Of a stretch of DNA of 41,706 nt, positions 16,671 through 26,313 are shown piece after piece. Within the stretch, counting starts at the first letter, position 1, and every line of letters starts with the position of its first letter. The DNA is from Verrucomicrobiaceae bacterium (lineage in GTDB: Bacteria > Verrucomicrobiota > Verrucomicrobiia > Verrucomicrobiales > Verrucomicrobiaceae). The translations under genes and the position numbers were made by a program. The notes beneath the pieces are model-generated. The model was not told the DNA's origin and ran no database searches. It worked only from the letters and a program-made list of their open reading frames with translations. The stretch lies in assembly GCA_027489965.1 (NCBI GenBank), contig JAIXZA010000097.1, positions 1 to 41,706 on the forward strand, read 5' to 3'.

Positions 16671-18128
16671 ATGATTCCGCTCGATTTTTTAGCCACACCA
16701 AGTCATGAAAATGTTCGTGCCTTGTGCTGGATTTGGCTTGCCATTTTCAGTCTGCTGCTTTGGCAGCAGTGGCGTTCCAAGCGTATCTTTGGCCTGCCGA
16801 TCGTTTATGCTTTTGGGCTAAGCATGATCCACCTCATTGGAGCCTGCGCCTATGGCTTCGATTATTACTCACCGAATTCTGAATATTTGCTGCAGGGCGG
16901 CTTTTCGATCAGAGTCACTCATGCCGGGATGTGGATGTCCACGTTGGGATTTGGTTGTTATGTGTTGGGTGTAATGATTTGCCCGCTTTTTTTCACCAAA
17001 GATCCCGTCGTTACTCAAACCGGCCAACTAGACCCACAGGTGACAACGAAGCTTCCGGGTACGTTGTTCATCCTTTCACTGGCGTTTTTCTTTGTCATTG
17101 CCCCAATCACCAAACGGATTCCCAGCGTTAGTGCTCTGGGGGCTGGTGGCATTCACTTCAGTGTGGTGGCGGTGTTTCTATTTTGTCATCTAGCCTATCA
17201 ACGGCGGGATTTCCTGAACTTTAAAAAATGGATGTTGGGCACAGCTGGTTTCCCTCTCCTCACCGTGGTGACCATGGGTTTCATGAGTTATGGGATTGCG
17301 GCAGCCGTCGCGATTTGGATGCTGGTTCTGCGCTTCTTTCGTCCACGTGGGGTGTCTATTGGAGTCTTGGTTGTAGTGCTCTATTGTGGCATGACAGCCT
17401 TTGTGAACTGGATGGCCTATCGGGATTACATTCGAAGATCCTATGTGAGTGATCGCTTTGCGAAGGTGATGAGGATGGTAGAAAACTTTGAGTTTTTTGA
17501 TCCCTACAAACAAATCCACTTGGAAGCGCTCGATTCTCGGCTCAATCAAAGCGACTTTGTCGGGAAGGCAATGTTTTGGACTGGGGTGCGTCGTCCCTTT
17601 GCGGAAGGTTCAACCATTTGGGTAGGGCTTACGGCTTGGATCCCACGCATTCTTTGGCCGGGAAAACCCGTTTTGGGTGGAAGTGGAAACATGGTGACCA
17701 ATTACACGGGGCAAGTGTTGAGTGAGACGACGAGTTTTGGTGTGGGGCAGGTGCTTGAATTTTATGTCAACTTTGGCACCACGAGTGTGGTTTTTGGCTT
17801 CATCATTTTTGGTGTAGGATTAGCGTTCATCGATCAGCGTGCTGCCTTCTATTTGGCTCGTGGAGATTACTGGAATTTAAGCCGATGGATGCTTCCGGCT
17901 TTGGGCATGATCCAACCTAATGGCTCACTGGGTGAAGTGGTCTCTGCTTGCGCAGCAAATGCCGTTTTGGTGTTTCTGATGCATCAGTTTATTTTTGGGA
18001 AATATTACAAGCTGGGGAATTGGGGGCAGCCAACAAACGCGAGCACTAACCGATTACGAGGTTCTAAATACCCGAGAGCTATCGGGCCGGTCTCGCGATA
18101 TCAGAACACCAGGCCGCCAAGAAGTTAA
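16671..18128 (+). CDS. O-antigen/oligosaccharide repeat-unit polymerase-like membrane protein
   Basis: This 485-residue protein has about ten membrane segments. A large loop near residues 255-345 holds the pattern typical of Wzy-like polymerases, ending in TAWIPRILWPGKPV and followed by SFGVGQVLEFYVNFG, which precedes the last helices. Wzy proteins polymerise lipid-linked repeat units on the periplasmic face. Sequence conservation in this group is low, so the call rests on topology, the IPR..WP.KP motif and context. The C-terminal 45 residues are hydrophilic and basic. The ATG follows a CU-rich leader (TTTTCCTCCCCCCT) with no Shine-Dalgarno sequence. A second polymerase/ligase-like protein is encoded at 27830. 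Confidence 0.7.
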   Translation: MIPLDFLATPSHENVRALCWIWLAIFSLLLWQQWRSKRIFGLPIVYAFGLSMIHLIGACAYGFDYYSPNSEYLLQGGFSIRVTHAGMWMSTLGFGCYVLGVMICPLFFTKDPVVTQTGQLDPQVTTKLPGTLFILSLAFFFVIAPITKRIPSVSALGAGGIHFSVVAVFLFCHLAYQRRDFLNFKKWMLGTAGFPLLTVVTMGFMSYGIAAAVAIWMLVLRFFRPRGVSIGVLVVVLYCGMTAFVNWMAYRDYIRRSYVSDRFAKVMRMVENFEFFDPYKQIHLEALDSRLNQSDFVGKAMFWTGVRRPFAEGSTIWVGLTAWIPRILWPGKPVLGGSGNMVTNYTGQVLSETTSFGVGQVLEFYVNFGTTSVVFGFIIFGVGLAFIDQRAAFYLARGDYWNLSRWMLPALGMIQPNGSLGEVVSACAANAVLVFLMHQFIFGKYYKLGNWGQPTNASTNRLRGSKYPRAIGPVSRYQNTRPPRS

Positions 18129-18179
18129 TCGATGACGATTTTCTGATCTACTCTCCCAAGATTTTGACCCTTAACTTTT

Positions 18180-19340
18180 TTGGTTATTTCTGATTCATCA
18201 ATCCATGTCGGCACTCCATCACCTGTCATCCATCTTTGGTGCTCAGGGCTAGACGAAGGCGGAGGTATCCAGCACTACACGATGTTTTGTTTGGAGGCTT
18301 TGTTGGAGTTGTATCCGAATCATCGAATCCGTGTTTTTGCCAAGAATGATCGGGTGCCGTTGCCTGCTTTATCGCCAAGGGTGCGGCATCATGTTTTTGG
18401 TCGGTGGTCATCTCGGTTGAGGACTTTGATTTATGCGGCGAGCGGTCTAGCTTGTGCCCTTTGGGAACGGCCTGCTTTTATTCTGACAACGCATCCACAT
18501 TTCATGAAGGCCTTGCGCCTGTTGGGGCGGCGCACTCCGACTTTGGTTTCCGCGCATGGGATCGAAGTTTGGGGGCATTTGGAGGGATCGCTGGGAACTG
18601 CGTTAAGGCAGGCGACAGGCCTGCTGCCGGTGTCTCAATTCACCTCTGAAGTTCTACAGAAAGAGGGGGGAATACCGGCGTCTCGGATTCGGGTGGTTCC
18701 GAATACCTTTCGGGAAGATCTGTTTACGCCGGGGCCGAAGTCTGTCGATCTGTTAAAGCGTTACGGTTTGAAACCTGATCAACCAGTGTTGCTGACCGTT
18801 GCTCGTTTAGCTGCTAGTGAGCGCTATAAGGGGCAGGATCAGATTCTCCAAGCCCTACCGAGATTGCTCCAGGAACTGCCTGATCTGCGTTATCTGATTG
18901 GTGGTCGCGGCGATGATGAGGCTAGGCTGAGACAGATGGCGATTGATCTGGGTGTCGCTCACGCGGTGATCTTTACGGGCTTTATTCCAGAGGCCGAATT
19001 GGCAGATCATTATCGCTTGGCTGACCTTTATGTGATGCCGAGTACGGGCGAAGGGTTTGGCATTGTGTACCTTGAATCACTTGCCTGCGGACGGCCGTGC
19101 TTGGCTGGAAATTTAGATGCTTCCTCAGAGGCTCTAGATGGAGGACGTTTGGGATTTGTGATTGATCCCAAAGATCCTCAGGCCATTGGAAATGCTATTT
19201 TGCGGTTTTATCGCCGTGAGCACAATCAACCTTGGTTGCATGAGCCTGAGGCGCTGCATGAACAAGCGGTGAAGCTGTTTGGAAAAGCAGCCTTTGAAAA
19301 ATCTTTGGCATGCGCTTTGAAGGAACTGGTCAATGTGTAG
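18180..19340 (+). CDS. Family 4 glycosyltransferase
   Basis: This 386-residue GT-B transferase has HLWCSGLDEGGGIQHYT near the N-terminus, VSAHGIEVWG near 120, LTVARLAASERYKGQDQ near 200-216, YLIGGRGDDEARL near 238-250, and the EX7E motif EGFGIVYLE near 290-298. It begins with TTG: an in-frame stop (TAA) lies three codons upstream and no in-frame ATG precedes the first conserved block. It overlaps the following asparagine synthase-like gene by eight bases, so the two are probably co-translated. Substrate unknown. Confidence 0.85.
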   Translation: MVISDSSIHVGTPSPVIHLWCSGLDEGGGIQHYTMFCLEALLELYPNHRIRVFAKNDRVPLPALSPRVRHHVFGRWSSRLRTLIYAASGLACALWERPAFILTTHPHFMKALRLLGRRTPTLVSAHGIEVWGHLEGSLGTALRQATGLLPVSQFTSEVLQKEGGIPASRIRVVPNTFREDLFTPGPKSVDLLKRYGLKPDQPVLLTVARLAASERYKGQDQILQALPRLLQELPDLRYLIGGRGDDEARLRQMAIDLGVAHAVIFTGFIPEAELADHYRLADLYVMPSTGEGFGIVYLESLACGRPCLAGNLDASSEALDGGRLGFVIDPKDPQAIGNAILRFYRREHNQPWLHEPEALHEQAVKLFGKAAFEKSLACALKELVNV

Positions 19341-21147
19341 TATTTCCGGCATTTTATCAGCTTCAGGTTGGTCCGATTCATTGGGCTCAGCGCTGACTTC
19401 CATGCAGTCGGCTTTACGCCATCGCGGACCTGATGATGCTGGTCTTTGGATTGATTCTTCAGCGGGTGTTGGATTGGCGCATACTCGCTTAGCCGTCTTG
19501 GATTTATCTCCAGCTGGTCATCAGCCAATGGCCACCTCAAATAGTCGCTACCACATCGTCTTCAATGGGGAGATCTACAATTTCCGTGAACTGCGGGCTG
19601 GGCTGGAAAAAGACGGTGCCGTTTTTAAGTCACACGCAGACACGGAGGTGCTGCTGGAATTGTATGCACGTCATGGTGAAGTCATGGTGCAGATGTTGCG
19701 GGGAATGTTTGCCTTTTGTATCTGGGATCAGCAAGACCGCTCAGCTTTTCTGGCCCGTGATCCGATGGGGATCAAACCACTGTATTATGCTGCCTTAAAT
19801 GGCCAATTTTTATTTGCTTCAGAACTGCACGCTTTACGCCATTGTGGCCTAGTGCCTAGCACGGTAAACTCCGAGGCCGTGGTGATGTTCCTTGAGATGG
19901 GTTCAGTTCCTGAGCCACTGACGCTGCTTCATTCGGTTAGCATGCTCGAAGCTGGGCATTCATTGACCTGGCGCGCAGGGAATCTTAAAAAAACATGTTT
20001 CTGGAGTCCCTCGTTTTCATCAATCAAGACTGACTGGGACGTGGTAAGCTCGGCGCGTTCTGCTCTGTTGGATTCAGTCCGAGCGCACTTCGTTAGCGAT
20101 GTCCCTGTGGGAGTCTTTTTGAGTGGTGGGATTGATTCGACAGCGCTTGTTGCCTTGGCTCGTCAATTAGGGATGGATCAGTTGGCGACTTTCTCCATTG
20201 GCGTGGATAATACGAGCCTGGATGAAAGTTCGGTGGCGCGTCGAACGGCTGAACATTTCGGCACGGATCATCATGAATTATGGCTTACGAGTGATGTGGG
20301 GGAATCTACCTTTGCGGATTTCCTCAAGCATATGGATCAGCCCAGTATAGATGGCTTCAATTCATTCACTGTTTCGTCCTTTGCCCGCAGCCAAGGGATG
20401 AAGGTGGTCTTGTCTGGTTTGGGTGGAGATGAGCTTTTTGGTGGGTATCCCAGCTTTCAACAAGTGCCTAAGCTTGCGCGCTTGAGTCGTTCTTTGCATC
20501 GGTTGCCTGGCTTGGCTCAATCCATAGGTTCTGTATTGGAGAATTGGGCTCCGCAGGCTCGCTACCGTCGGTTGGGTGCTTTTTTGCGACAAGCGCCTAC
20601 TCTTACAGAGGCATGGAAAACGTATCGTGGCATTTTTTCACCAGCGGAGGCAAAGCAGATTGCGAGTAGGTTGTTGGGCGCCGATTTTCAAGTTGATACA
20701 AACTCTTGGCCTGAGGCTTTCACGCACTCTTTGGAGGATCGTCTGCCTCAGTTTCCCACGGATGCGGATGCCGTTAGTGCATTGGAGCTTCAGTGTTACA
20801 TGCGCAATCAACTTCTCCGAGATAGTGATGTGATGAGCATGGCCCATGGCTTGGAGTTGCGCGTTCCCTTTGTGGATCGAGTGCTCTTTGAAAGTCTGGC
20901 TCAAATCCCATCAGGCCAAAGAATACAAGCAGGGAAGAAGCTCCTGCTTCAGGCGCTACCGGAGATTCCCGAATGGGTCGCGAATCAGCCTAAGCGCGGG
21001 TTTACGTTTCCTTTTGAACAATGGCTTGAAGCCTCATGGGGGACTGCCTTCCGTGATGTGACTCGTGGTTTGCCAAATGCTAACCCGACTTGGTATCAGC
21101 GCTGGGCTGTGTTCATGTTGGAACGTTGGCTTGCGGATTCTAAATAG
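19333..21147 (+). CDS. asnB: Asparagine synthase-like glutamine amidotransferase (AsnB family)
   Basis: This 604-residue protein has both halves of glutamine-hydrolysing asparagine synthases. The class II glutaminase domain starts with the catalytic Cys2 (MCSISG), with RHRGPDD at 29-35, TRL at 51-53, NGE at 78-80 and ADTE at 102-105. The synthetase domain has the PP-loop SGGIDS at 264-269 and LSGLGGDELFGGY near 360. An AAGGA eight bases upstream of the ATG, inside the previous gene, is one of the few Shine-Dalgarno-like sites here. In polysaccharide loci such enzymes are often thought to amidate uronic acids or attach amino acids. Plain asparagine synthesis is also possible, so the gene symbol is by family only. 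Confidence 0.85.
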   Translation: MCSISGILSASGWSDSLGSALTSMQSALRHRGPDDAGLWIDSSAGVGLAHTRLAVLDLSPAGHQPMATSNSRYHIVFNGEIYNFRELRAGLEKDGAVFKSHADTEVLLELYARHGEVMVQMLRGMFAFCIWDQQDRSAFLARDPMGIKPLYYAALNGQFLFASELHALRHCGLVPSTVNSEAVVMFLEMGSVPEPLTLLHSVSMLEAGHSLTWRAGNLKKTCFWSPSFSSIKTDWDVVSSARSALLDSVRAHFVSDVPVGVFLSGGIDSTALVALARQLGMDQLATFSIGVDNTSLDESSVARRTAEHFGTDHHELWLTSDVGESTFADFLKHMDQPSIDGFNSFTVSSFARSQGMKVVLSGLGGDELFGGYPSFQQVPKLARLSRSLHRLPGLAQSIGSVLENWAPQARYRRLGAFLRQAPTLTEAWKTYRGIFSPAEAKQIASRLLGADFQVDTNSWPEAFTHSLEDRLPQFPTDADAVSALELQCYMRNQLLRDSDVMSMAHGLELRVPFVDRVLFESLAQIPSGQRIQAGKKLLLQALPEIPEWVANQPKRGFTFPFEQWLEASWGTAFRDVTRGLPNANPTWYQRWAVFMLERWLADSK

Positions 21148-21166
21148 TCATTTTCGGGGATTCAAG

Positions 21167-21180
21167 TTTCAGCTTTTCAG
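21167..21180 (+). repeat. Octamer remnant, third site
   Basis: TTTCAGCTTTTCAG ends one base before the ATG at 21182. It is a two-unit version of the arrays at 8939 and 16608 and, like them, sits just upstream of a start codon in an otherwise short gap (21148-21181). Confidence 0.5.
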
Positions 21181-21181
21181 T

Positions 21182-22321
21182 ATGCGCGTTCTCCATGTCA
21201 TTCCTTCTTTGGCCATAGGTCAAGGTGGCCCAACTGTGGCGATGGGCGTGATTGAGCGGGCACTTCTGGCAGAGGGGATCGATGTGGAAACGGTGACGAC
21301 GGATGATGATGGTCGTGGGCTAAGAAACGGGAAGGGGAATGGGCCGCCACTCCTGGAGAATGGCTGCGTGAGGCGTTACTTCCGCAAGAATACAGAATTT
21401 TACACGGTCTCCGTTTCATTGACGAGGTGGCTTCTTCAAGAGGTTCGTCAGTATGATCTCGTGCATATTCACGCCTTGTTTTCGTTTGCAAGTATCGCAG
21501 CCGCCTTTGCAGCTAGACGGGCTAGAGTGCCGTTTGTTTTCAGGCCCTTTGGTGTGCTGAACCGCTATGGCGTGACACAGCGGCGCCCCTTTCTGAAAAA
21601 GCTGTCGTTACGATGGGTCGAGGGCCCACTCTTAACGGATGCGGCTGCGATTCATTTCACGAGTCAAGATGAGGCCGAGCAGGCTGCCATGCTGGGTATT
21701 CCCTTTCGTCCTGTCATCATTCCGCTTGGGCTTGAGGCAATGCGCTTGCCGATTCCGGAAGCTGATGCCCCCTTGACGATCCTTTATTTATCACGATTAA
21801 ATCCAGTGAAGAATCTGGAGTCCTTGATTCATGCTTGGGCAACTTTAGCTCCGCGTTACAAGGAGTGGCGATTGTTGATTGCTGGTGGTGGTGAGGCGGA
21901 ATACCGAGATCAGTTGCGTGCTTTGGCTAGTTCACTTGCTTTAGACAATCGGGTTCAATGGTTGGATCATGTCAGTGGTAATCAGAAGGCGCAGCTGCTG
22001 GCTAATGCCTCTATTTTTGTGCTTCCCTCTTTCTCTGAAAACTTCGGATTAGCTGCCGCTGAGGCACTGCTTGCCGGTAAAGCTTGCCTGTTGACTCCTG
22101 GCGTGGCGATTGCCTCAGGTGCGGCGGCTGCTCAAGCGGCGATCATCGCGGGGCCTCATAGCGAGTCGTTGGCATCTGCTTTGGAATCCATGATTACCAG
22201 TCCCGAGCTACGCCGACAACTCTCGCAGCATGCCTTGGAATACGCGGGTAAAGAACTCAGCACTCAACACATGGGCAAGCGCTTGGTCGAGCTTTATGAG
22301 GAGATACTAACCAAAGCATGA
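21182..22321 (+). CDS. Family 4 glycosyltransferase
   Basis: This 379-residue GT-B transferase opens with MRVLHVIPSLAIGQGGPT, the standard first strand and glycine loop of GT4. LVHIHALFSF lies near 97-106, FRPFGVLNRYG near 121-131, ILYLSRLNPVKNLE near 200-213, and the EX7E motif ENFGLAAAE near 286-294. The frame is open upstream to a start at 21065 inside the asparagine synthase-like gene, but ATG 21182 is preferred because the first strand begins there. The stop overlaps the next ATG by four bases (ATGA). Confidence 0.85.
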   Translation: MRVLHVIPSLAIGQGGPTVAMGVIERALLAEGIDVETVTTDDDGRGLRNGKGNGPPLLENGCVRRYFRKNTEFYTVSVSLTRWLLQEVRQYDLVHIHALFSFASIAAAFAARRARVPFVFRPFGVLNRYGVTQRRPFLKKLSLRWVEGPLLTDAAAIHFTSQDEAEQAAMLGIPFRPVIIPLGLEAMRLPIPEADAPLTILYLSRLNPVKNLESLIHAWATLAPRYKEWRLLIAGGGEAEYRDQLRALASSLALDNRVQWLDHVSGNQKAQLLANASIFVLPSFSENFGLAAAEALLAGKACLLTPGVAIASGAAAAQAAIIAGPHSESLASALESMITSPELRRQLSQHALEYAGKELSTQHMGKRLVELYEEILTKA

Positions 22322-23055
22322 GTGACTTGGTCCATTTGGTCATCCCTTGTTATCGTGAAAGCGCACGGATCGGAGCTTTTCTTCCTGAGCTGTGTCGTGA
22401 AATGAGCGCCCTCGGTGGAGTGACGATCATGGTGGTGGAGGATGGTTCAGATGCAGAAGAAGTGGTGAAAATGGGTGCTGTCATTGAAGCGCTGCGCACC
22501 GAGTATGCCTGCCTGCTTGCCTTGAAATCGCTATCTAACAATCTGGGCAAAGGGGGGGCTGTATATTCTGGGTGGGCGGAGCCTGGTGAGGCTGACTGGC
22601 TTGCGTTTGTGGATGCAGATGGTGCTTGCTCACCCGTTGAGGTGGCAAGGTTGATTCAAATGAAAAGTGCTGGGCGTGCCTTGTTTGCTTCGAGAGTCAA
22701 GATGTTGGGGCGGCGGGTAGATCGTCTTTTTAAAAGGCATCTACTGGGACGCATTTACGCGACATTGGTCTCTGAGCTTTTGGATGTTCCAGTCTATGAC
22801 TCTCAGTGTGGATTGAAGATTGTTCCCAGACTAGCGTTTGAGGGTATTGCGAGTCGATTGCAGGTCAGAGGTTTTGCCTTTGATGTTGAGCTGATGGTGG
22901 CACTGCTTGATACCGGTTGTGAGATTCAGGAGGTTCCCATTGACTGGCATGAAGTCGAGGGAGGAAAGGTGCACTTGCTTCGTGATTCCTGGCGTATGGC
23001 AGGGGACGTCTTAAAAATCCGCGCCAGACGATCCTGCTGGAAAATGCCCCTTTAA
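22318..23055 (+). CDS. Family 2 glycosyltransferase, dolichyl-phosphate glucosyltransferase-like
   Basis: This 245-residue GT2 protein resembles ALG5/DPG synthase-type enzymes. It has LVIPCYRESARI (7-18), MVVEDGSD (38-45), NNLGKGGAVYSG near 74-85, AFVDADGACSP with DAD near 98-100, VYDSQCGLKIV near 158-168, FAFDVELM near 184-191 and EVPIDWHEVEGGKVH near 206-220. Such enzymes load a sugar onto polyprenol phosphate, or act as ordinary GT2 enzymes when, as here, no C-terminal membrane anchor exists. It is translationally coupled to the upstream GT4. With the gene at 8175 it gives the locus two polyprenol-sugar-synthase-like proteins. Confidence 0.8.
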   Translation: MSDLVHLVIPCYRESARIGAFLPELCREMSALGGVTIMVVEDGSDAEEVVKMGAVIEALRTEYACLLALKSLSNNLGKGGAVYSGWAEPGEADWLAFVDADGACSPVEVARLIQMKSAGRALFASRVKMLGRRVDRLFKRHLLGRIYATLVSELLDVPVYDSQCGLKIVPRLAFEGIASRLQVRGFAFDVELMVALLDTGCEIQEVPIDWHEVEGGKVHLLRDSWRMAGDVLKIRARRSCWKMPL

Positions 23056-23136
23056 CATTTCAAGTCTTGCCTTTGATCTATTCGTCCGAGAAATTAGCAT
23101 CCAACCCCTTTCGATTATATCCCGACCAACTCATTC

Positions 23137-24144
23137 ATGAAGAAAGCACTCATTACCGGCATCACCGGACAAGACGGATCCTATTTAGCAGAGTTACTAT
23201 TGGCGAAGGGCTATGAAGTTCACGGGATCATCCGTCGCGCTTCGAATTTTAACACACAACGGATTGACCATCTGTATGTGGACCCACATTTGAAAACCAA
23301 TCTTCATCTTCATTATGGAGATCTGACGGATTCGGTGGCTCTTGTGAAGTTGATTCATGAATTGAAGCCCGATGAGGTTTACAATCTAGGAGCCCAAAGC
23401 CATGTGCGTGTGTCGTTTGATGTGCCAGAATCGACAGGCGACATTGTGGGTCTTGGGACTTTGCGGATTTTGGAGGCCATACGTGAGGCCGGTATTGTTG
23501 ACAAAGTGCGGTTTTACCAAGCTTCCTCCTCGGAGATGTTTGGCAAAGTGCAGGAAGTGCCACAAACAGAGAAGACTCCTTTCTGGCCGCGTTCACCCTA
23601 TGCCTGTGCCAAGGTCTATGGCTACTGGCTGACGGTCAATTATCGTGAGTCTTACAACATCCATGCCAGCAACGGGATTCTCTTCAATCATGAGTCTCCA
23701 CGCCGCGGTGAAACCTTTGTGACCAGGAAAATCACTCGTGCAGCGACTCGCATTAAGATGGGGCTGCAAGATCGCCTTTATCTCGGAACTCTCGATGCCA
23801 AGCGCGATTGGGGCTTTGCTGGAGAGTATGTGGAGATGATGTGGCTGATGCTTCAGCAGGATCAGCCGGACGATTATGTGGTGGCGACGAACGAGACTCA
23901 CAGTGTGCGTGAGTTTTGTCAGGAATCCTTCCAGCTTTTGGGATTAGATTGGGAGAAGTATGTCTCTTATGATGCGCGTTATGAGCGTCCCGCCGAAGTG
24001 GAGCTTTTGATCGGTGATCCAGCTAAGGCGAAACGCCAGCTAGGCTGGGAACCAAAGGTGAAGTTCAAGGAATTGGTTAAACTCATGATCGATGCCGATC
24101 TCGAGTTGGCCACAAAAGAAGCTCGGATCGCCAGCCTTGGATAA
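23137..24144 (+). CDS. gmd: GDP-mannose 4,6-dehydratase
   Basis: This 335-residue short-chain dehydrogenase/reductase converts GDP-D-mannose to GDP-4-keto-6-deoxymannose. The NADP-binding motif GITGQDG is at residues 8-14, [12 protein letters not shown] at 31-42 and YNLGAQSHV at 82-90. The catalytic set is SSSEMFG (Ser132, Glu133) plus YACAK (Tyr155, Lys159). [16 protein letters not shown] near 184-199 is characteristic of Gmd. The gene stands 81 bases after the GT2 gene, the widest gap in this part, so a separate promoter is possible, but I see no convincing -35/-10 pair. Its stop is immediately followed by the fcl start, so the two enzymes of GDP-L-fucose synthesis are made together. Confidence 0.95.
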   Translation: MKKALITGITGQDGSYLAELLLAKGYEVHGIIRRASNFNTQRIDHLYVDPHLKTNLHLHYGDLTDSVALVKLIHELKPDEVYNLGAQSHVRVSFDVPESTGDIVGLGTLRILEAIREAGIVDKVRFYQASSSEMFGKVQEVPQTEKTPFWPRSPYACAKVYGYWLTVNYRESYNIHASNGILFNHESPRRGETFVTRKITRAATRIKMGLQDRLYLGTLDAKRDWGFAGEYVEMMWLMLQQDQPDDYVVATNETHSVREFCQESFQLLGLDWEKYVSYDARYERPAEVELLIGDPAKAKRQLGWEPKVKFKELVKLMIDADLELATKEARIASLG

Positions 24145-25095
24145 ATGATGAAGCTTTTTATCGCAGGACATAATGGCATGGTGGGTGCGGCTTTGGTGCG
24201 CCGTTTCCAAGCAGAAAAGGGCGTTGAGATCATGACTCGCACTCGCTCTGAACTGGACCTCACGGATCAGCGGGCTGTTTTTGATTTCTATTCAGAGCAC
24301 CAACCGAATGCTGCGATCATTGCGGCAGGGAAGGTGGGAGGTATTCATGCTAACAATACTTATCCAGCTGAATTTCTGCATCAAAATCTGGCGATTGCTT
24401 TGAATTGTATTGATGGTGCCTATCGCTCTGGGGTGAAGCGGTTACTCTATTTGGGAAGTTCATGCATTTACCCCAAACATGCTCCTCAGCCGATGCCTGA
24501 GTCTTGTTTGCTGACTGGTGAGTTGGAGCCCACCAATGAAGGCTATGCCATTGCCAAAATTGCGGGAATCAAACTGGCGCAATACTATCGCCGTCAGTAT
24601 GGGTCGCTGTTTTACTCCGCCATGCCGACCAATTTGTATGGGCCTGGAGATCAGTATCACCCTGAAAACTCACATGTGCTGCCTGCTCTGATCCGCCGCT
24701 TTCATCTGGCTAAGATCGCTAACGATCCAACTGTGATCGCCTGGGGGTCCGGGACGCCACAACGTGAGTTCATGCATGTGGATGATTTGGCTGATGCCTG
24801 TGCGCTGCTGTTGCAGCAGGATTCACCACCGGACTGGATCAATATTGGTAGTGGCTCCGAAGTAACGATCAAGGGATTGGTGGAACTGGTTGCCGAGGTG
24901 GTGGGCTATCGTGGGCAGATTGTTTGGGATTCTTCCAAGCCTGATGGCACGCCACGGAAACTCATGGATTCTTCCAAGTTAACGGCCCTAGGCTGGCGTC
25001 CACGTTACGATTTAAAAGCGGGTGTCAGCCATGCCTACGAATGCTTCTTGGCTGAAGTCGGTGCGCATACATTACGAGAAGGTTCATCGGTTTAA
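24145..25095 (+). CDS. fcl: GDP-L-fucose synthase (epimerase-reductase)
   Basis: This 316-residue short-chain dehydrogenase/reductase makes GDP-L-fucose from the Gmd product using NADPH. GHNGMVG (8-14) binds the cofactor, [12 protein letters not shown] (60-71) is the family signature, and the catalytic Ser and Cys lie in LGSSCIYP (103-110), with Tyr134 and Lys138 in [13 protein letters not shown] and [11 protein letters not shown] follow as expected. Translation can start at ATG 24145, directly after the gmd TAA, or at ATG 24148. The gmd-fcl pair makes L-fucose a likely component of the polysaccharide; colitose or other 6-deoxysugar routes would need extra genes not seen here. Confidence 0.95.
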   Translation: MMKLFIAGHNGMVGAALVRRFQAEKGVEIMTRTRSELDLTDQRAVFDFYSEHQPNAAIIAAGKVGGIHANNTYPAEFLHQNLAIALNCIDGAYRSGVKRLLYLGSSCIYPKHAPQPMPESCLLTGELEPTNEGYAIAKIAGIKLAQYYRRQYGSLFYSAMPTNLYGPGDQYHPENSHVLPALIRRFHLAKIANDPTVIAWGSGTPQREFMHVDDLADACALLLQQDSPPDWINIGSGSEVTIKGLVELVAEVVGYRGQIVWDSSKPDGTPRKLMDSSKLTALGWRPRYDLKAGVSHAYECFLAEVGAHTLREGSSV

Positions 25096-25098
25096 TTG

Positions 25099-26313
25099 AT
25101 GAAGATCTTGCTGCTCAATCAGTGTTTTTATCCAGACTATGTGGCTACGGCGCAGTATCTGACCGATCTTGCTTTGGGGCTGAAGGAAGCCGGGCACGAA
25201 GTGACGGTTGTTGCCTCATCTCGTGGTTATGACAATCCGCTCAATCGCTATCCAGTGAAAGAGACTTGGAGAGGGATTAAGATTCGCAGAATTTGGACCA
25301 CAAGCTTGGGTAAAAAATCCAAGTGGCGCCGCTTTGTGGATTTTGGTGTTTTTTGGCTCAATGCCTCTTTAACATTGCTATGTTTGCCGCGCTTTGATGT
25401 CACGGTCTGTTTGACCTCCCCTCCACTGATCTCAACACTAGGCACAATGATGGCCATGATCAAAGGAGGAGCCGTGGTGCCATGGATCATGGATTTGAAT
25501 CCTGACGAGGCTGTCGCAGCTGGCTGGCTGAAGGAAGGTGGTCTTTCGGAAAGAGTCTTGAGCGCACTTCAACGCTGTAGCTTTCATCGCGCTGCCCGTA
25601 TCATTGCACTGGATCGCTTTATGGCGCAGAGGCTGATGGATAAAGGGGTGCCCGAAAAAATCATCCACACTGATGCTCCTTGGTCACATGATGACGCTCT
25701 GAAATGGGATGAAGCGGGACGTGCTGATTTTAGAGCCATCCATGGACTGACCAACAAATTTGTCATCATGTATTCAGGCAATCACAGCCCATGTCATCCA
25801 CTGGATACGGTGTTAGAATCGGCCGCGACTTTTGCCGGTAATGACCGCTTGGCCTTTCTCTTCGTCGGTGGTGGAAGTGAGTTCGCAAAGGTGAAGGCTT
25901 TTGCCTCAGATCGTGGACTGACAAATATCACTTGTCTGCCTTATCAACCTTTGGAATCCCTGTCAGCTTCCTTATCAAGTGCTGATCTTCACTTGGTTGT
26001 TATGGGGCCTCCCTTTGTTGGCATGATTCACCCATGCAAAGTGTACAATGTATTAGCACTCGGTTTACCTTTTCTTGCCATTGGTCCACAGCAAAGCCAC
26101 CTGACCGACCTTGCTTCTCACTTGCAGGATAAACGGTATGCACGTTTGACGCTTTTTGGTGATCAAGAATCATTAAACCGAGTGCTTTTAACGGCAGCAG
26201 AGGAGGGTTGCTTGCCTCCTTCGGAGGCAAGTCGAAGACTCGCCTGTGAATATTCTCAGAAACTCCTACTGCCTCGGTTGATTGACGTAATCACTGCTGC
26301 GGGCAATGTATGA
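25099..26313 (+). CDS. Family 4 glycosyltransferase, WbuB-like
   Basis: This 404-residue GT-B protein resembles WbuB-type fucosaminyl or related transferases. It opens MKILLLNQCFYPD (1-13), then SSRGYDNPLNRYP (40-52) and VCLTSPPL (103-110). The C-domain has MYSGNHSPCHPLDTV near 220-234, FLFVGGG near 250-256 and MGPPFVGMIHPCKVYNVLALGLP, where the usual EX7E glutamates are replaced, as in this subgroup. ATG 25099 is chosen over the TTG three bases earlier, which abuts the fcl stop. It follows gmd-fcl closely, so a fucose-type donor is plausible but not shown. Its TGA overlaps the next ATG. Confidence 0.8.
   Translation: MKILLLNQCFYPDYVATAQYLTDLALGLKEAGHEVTVVASSRGYDNPLNRYPVKETWRGIKIRRIWTTSLGKKSKWRRFVDFGVFWLNASLTLLCLPRFDVTVCLTSPPLISTLGTMMAMIKGGAVVPWIMDLNPDEAVAAGWLKEGGLSERVLSALQRCSFHRAARIIALDRFMAQRLMDKGVPEKIIHTDAPWSHDDALKWDEAGRADFRAIHGLTNKFVIMYSGNHSPCHPLDTVLESAATFAGNDRLAFLFVGGGSEFAKVKAFASDRGLTNITCLPYQPLESLSASLSSADLHLVVMGPPFVGMIHPCKVYNVLALGLPFLAIGPQQSHLTDLASHLQDKRYARLTLFGDQESLNRVLLTAAEEGCLPPSEASRRLACEYSQKLLLPRLIDVITAAGNV

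Noticed and set aside
21065..21181. Extended start for the GT4 at 21065
   Set aside because: The extension lies within the asparagine synthase-like coding region and the octamer repeat; the conserved strand begins at ATG 21182.
23056..23136. Possible promoter before gmd
   Set aside because: AT-rich words such as TTAGCA and TATATC occur, but no -35/-10 pair has acceptable match and spacing.
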